Position numbers and translations under genes: made by a program. The notes under the pieces are model-generated. The model searched no databases. It worked only from the letters and a program-made list of their open reading frames with translations, and had not been told where the DNA came from. A stretch of 64,000 bases of DNA from Monilinia fructicola. Lineage: Eukaryota; Ascomycota; Leotiomycetes; Helotiales; Sclerotiniaceae. The stretch covers positions 186,001 to 250,000 of the forward strand of contig VICG01000017.1 in assembly GCA_008692225.1 (NCBI GenBank), written 5' to 3'. Below, one piece after another: positions 61,290 through 64,000 of this stretch (position 1 is the stretch's first letter; each line of letters starts with the position of its first letter).

Positions 61290-62159
61290 GTAATAGTAAT
61301 TCATAATCGATTTGATTTAATTATAACTAATCTATATAGACTTTACAATATGCTTATTAATTAAATTATATAAAATAAGAAGGAACCATTTAAATAAAAG
61401 ATAAGAACTCTTTATTTATACTTTATTATATATATCTCTTCTTTAAAAGTATTTCTTTATAAAATTTTTTAATAATAATTCTTTAATATTATAAAGTATA
61501 AAATAAACTATATTGTAAGCCTCTTAAATACTCTATGATTATTATTTTATTTTCTTATTTCGTTATTTTACTCTATTTAATATATCTTTTAATATAATCA
61601 TTTATTTCTATAAATCTTAATTTTAAAATTTCATATTCTTATTTTTTGTAATATACTTATACTACTTTTTTTTCTATTCTATTCTATATATAGTATATTT
61701 CTTTAAATATATATTCTATAAATATATTTTAATATTAAGAAAAAGACTTATCTTAATAAATATAGATTTAATTAGTTTTCGATTAATTTTAAAATATATT
61801 TAAAATTTCAATAATATTTAGAATATATATAATATAATTTAATTACAAAGTATTTTTAAATAATTATACTTATTAAGTATGTTTTTTATTATTTCAATAA
61901 TTATTATATTTTGTTATATAATTAAATATGTTACCTATATATAATCTAAAAAAAAACTATTTAGAATGAATATATTATAACTTATATTATATATAAATAT
62001 TATCTTTCCTTTTCTTTATAATTTATAAGCAAACTAATATTATATATATAATATTTAGATATCCTTTAGACAATCTTTAATATCCTAATGAATATTTCTT
62101 ATATTTGAATATAAATAGAGATATTATTAAAATTTTATCTTTAATTATCACGATCACAT
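61290..62159. other. Mostly unassigned AT-rich stretch
   Basis: The first ~80 bp may continue the reverse LINE fragment interrupted by B3. Thereafter I see no match, no frame and no tandem array. A 28-bp stretch centred on ATATATATCTCTTCTTTAAA occurs both at 61424 and at 62305, too short to interpret. Confidence 0.3.
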
Positions 62160-62300
62160 ACTAGAGCGAATCAATAGAGGTCAGTTAATTAGAATAAGAA
62201 AACTAAGGAGGGAAGAGATCTTTAAGGGATTTAAAGATCTCTTATATATATAATATCGCTTAATATAATAAAATATTATATGCTTAAAGTATATAATATT
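62160..62300 (-). mobile_element. LTR-1 leader fragment, reverse
   Basis: Reverse complement match to 2105-2245: GCGAATCAATAGAGGTCAGT, GGAGGGAAGAGATCTTTAAG and TAATATCGCTTAATATAAT. The LTR that should follow on the right is not recognisable, nor is the body on the left. The hairpin stem is bleached to ATATGC/GTATAT. Confidence 0.7.
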
Positions 62301-64000
62301 TATTATATATATCTCTTCTTTAAAAAAGATATAAACTTTAAATCATATAAAAAAGAAAAAGAAAAGCTTTTAACCAATGTATTAATATATTATAATAATC
62401 TTTAATCAATAAACCAAAACGATTAGAATAATCCTTTAATCAAATTAGAATAATTATTTAAGAACATTTTCTTTATAAAAATATTAAATTAATTTTAGCA
62501 AAGATCATTTTTTATGCAAATATACAATTTCCTTTATTATATTATTAAATTAATCAATTGCAAAGCAAAATAGGTTTTTATTAAAAAAGATTTATTAAAT
62601 CTTTCAAACTATATTTCCTGTAAAATTTAAAGTGAACAAACTAGCATTATCGGTAAAAATAGTATTATTGTTTATATATAAATATTAATATATATTTTGT
62701 TTGTAAATAAGAATAATTCTTATAATTTAAAAAACGTTTTATAATATATAAAAAGTTCAATTGATAATTTGTACTTTCGCAAAATTAAAAGTACAATAAA
62801 ATCGAAAGATAATAATGCAAAAATGAAAGATATACTTAAATGTTATTTTAAATATATAATATTTTTCTAAACTAAAAAGAAAAGTAAAAATAGTAAAAAT
62901 AATTTGATTTAAGAATATTAAAAAATTAAGAACTTTTTAATTCATCAATTAATATATAACATTAAATATATTAACTAAATTTTAATTAAAAGTAATGTTA
63001 AATTTTATATAATAATTAAAATTAATATAGAAAATTATAGTAAAATTAATATCAAATAAAAAAAATAAAGATTACAATTCTAAAAGAAAACTAAATTTCA
63101 AAAAAAGAAATATAAAAGAAAGTAAAGATTTTCAAAAAATAAAATGAAATAATAATTAAATTAGAATTATATTATATAAGATAACTAAAAATGTTATAAT
63201 TAACTTTAAATTTTAAATTTAAGTTTATATAGATATTTTATATAAAAAGCTTTAATAAGCTTATTTGTATTAGCAAAGTTTTTAATATAATAAAACTTTT
63301 TATTATAAAAATATTTTTTATTTAGTTTGATATTTAATTGAACTATTTATTTTCTTAAAATCAATAATTTTCTTGATTTTGTATTTAGGTTTTTTGTTAA
63401 TTAAAATTGATTATGTATTCTTTTGTTATTATTTAAAAAATAAATTATTTGAATCTAATATTAATAAACTTATATAAAAAACAAAATAAATCTTTATAAT
63501 AAAAAAAAGATTAAGCTTATATAAAATAAAATTTAAAAGTCTTTTAATAATCTAAAATCCTTTATTTTTATTATTAAGCTTTTTATAAGATTAATATATT
63601 TTAATATTCTGAAAGTTCAAAAAAACTTTATTATATTGAAAATATGATTAACATTTTTTATTAATAAAATCCTTTATTTTTGTTTTAAAAAGCTTTATTT
63701 CTTTTTATATATAATTTTAAATATTCTTTATTTATTTAACAAAATCAATTATTATTTGTTTATTAAAATTATTTTTGGTATATTAATTTATAAATATATT
63801 AAAGTTTATATTAAAATTTATTTAAAGATGATATCCTTTAATCGCAAAAAAAAATATAACCTTTATAATAAAAGAAATCGCATTGTTAAAAGCAAATTCT
63901 ACTATAAGCAATTAATGCAACCAATCATTTTATATATAACAAATATATAATCGAAGATAACACTTTATCTTTGAATTTAGAATTTCAGATTGTTCATTTA
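62301..64000. other. Unassigned AT-rich end of window
   Basis: I could not align this with the families above. A 64-codon frame at 63756-63950 shows a Lys/Arg/Asn/Ile-rich product without a recognisable motif. A slightly GC-keeping patch is AACTAGCATTATCGGT near 62645. Nothing else is supported. Confidence 0.3.

Noticed and set aside
61424..62330. Pair of direct repeats around ATATATATCTCTTCTTTAAA as LTRs
   Set aside because: The match is only about 28 bp and the flanks do not align; chance or a short shared motif.
63756..63950. 64-codon frame near the window end
   Set aside because: Low-complexity composition typical of AT-rich DNA, no motif, no supporting paralogue.
1..64000. Mitochondrial or apicomplexan-type AT-rich genome
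   Set aside because: No organellar genes or tRNAs and no long exons as expected there; transposon nesting with transition-dominated divergence fits RIP better.

Overview
This window looks like a repeat graveyard from the nuclear genome of a filamentous ascomycete-type fungus. GC content is about 15 % by eye and TpA is abundant. The 64 kb hold no open reading frame longer than 107 codons, and the longest ones are microsatellite translations. Nearly everything can be assigned to dispersed repeat copies that differ from one another mainly by C-to-T and G-to-A transitions. That is the pattern left by repeat-induced point mutation (RIP). The species cannot be named from the sequence. I found no believable protein gene, tRNA, rRNA, CRISPR array or organellar gene.

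Six repeat families explain most of the window; the names are mine. (1) LINE-X is a long element, near 6 kb in its fullest copy, with a constant 5' start and a (TAC)n 3' tail. (2) LTR-1 is a 5.8-kb LTR retrotransposon with 192-bp LTRs and a 5-bp target duplication. (3) Fam-A is a 0.65-0.85-kb non-autonomous element with TA target duplications and ends CTTAGTGGC.../...GCCATAAAG. It has about 30 copies or pieces and a different microsatellite in the middle of many copies. A divergent subfamily, A2, is also present. (4) Fam-B is an ~840-bp fold-back element with TA target duplications. (5) Fam-C is a ~510-bp fold-back element with TA target duplications. (6) Fam-H has ACRGTAAATTAC-type termini, a 7-bp target duplication and an internal minisatellite.

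Layout: 58-9565 is a LINE-X copy carrying LTR-1 (1908-7689) and a Fam-A. 9.6-15.7 kb is a Fam-A/A2/H cluster. 15.7-16.2 kb is a Fam-H remnant. 16.7-21.1 kb is a reverse LINE-X with a Fam-A inside. 21.1-27.8 kb is a second Fam-A cluster. 28.1-34.1 kb is LINE-X with H, A and B insertions. 34.3-35.65 kb is Fam-B with Fam-C nested in it. 36.3-41.0 kb holds Fam-A copies, a LINE 3' end and a second Fam-C. 41-46.4 kb is LINE-X. 46.6-52.85 kb holds LINE fragments and Fam-A. 52.85-58.86 kb is the fullest LINE-X. 58.9-60.45 kb is a reverse LINE fragment with a GC-richer insertion. 60.45-61.29 kb is a third Fam-B. 62.16-62.3 kb is a reverse copy of the LTR-1 leader. The rest is unassigned AT-rich sequence.

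Because paralogous copies of the same repeat lie in one window, uninterrupted copies act as empty sites. They confirm the target duplications of Fam-A, B, C and H. The same comparison exposes the most interesting signal: many copies from unrelated families carry short insertions that turn a TA into TATAGGTA (or TACCTATA) or TACTAGTA. They keep G and C in a RIP-bleached background and look like excision scars of TA-targeting transposons, made after or despite RIP. Scars of the CTAG type match the CT...AG ends of Fam-A.
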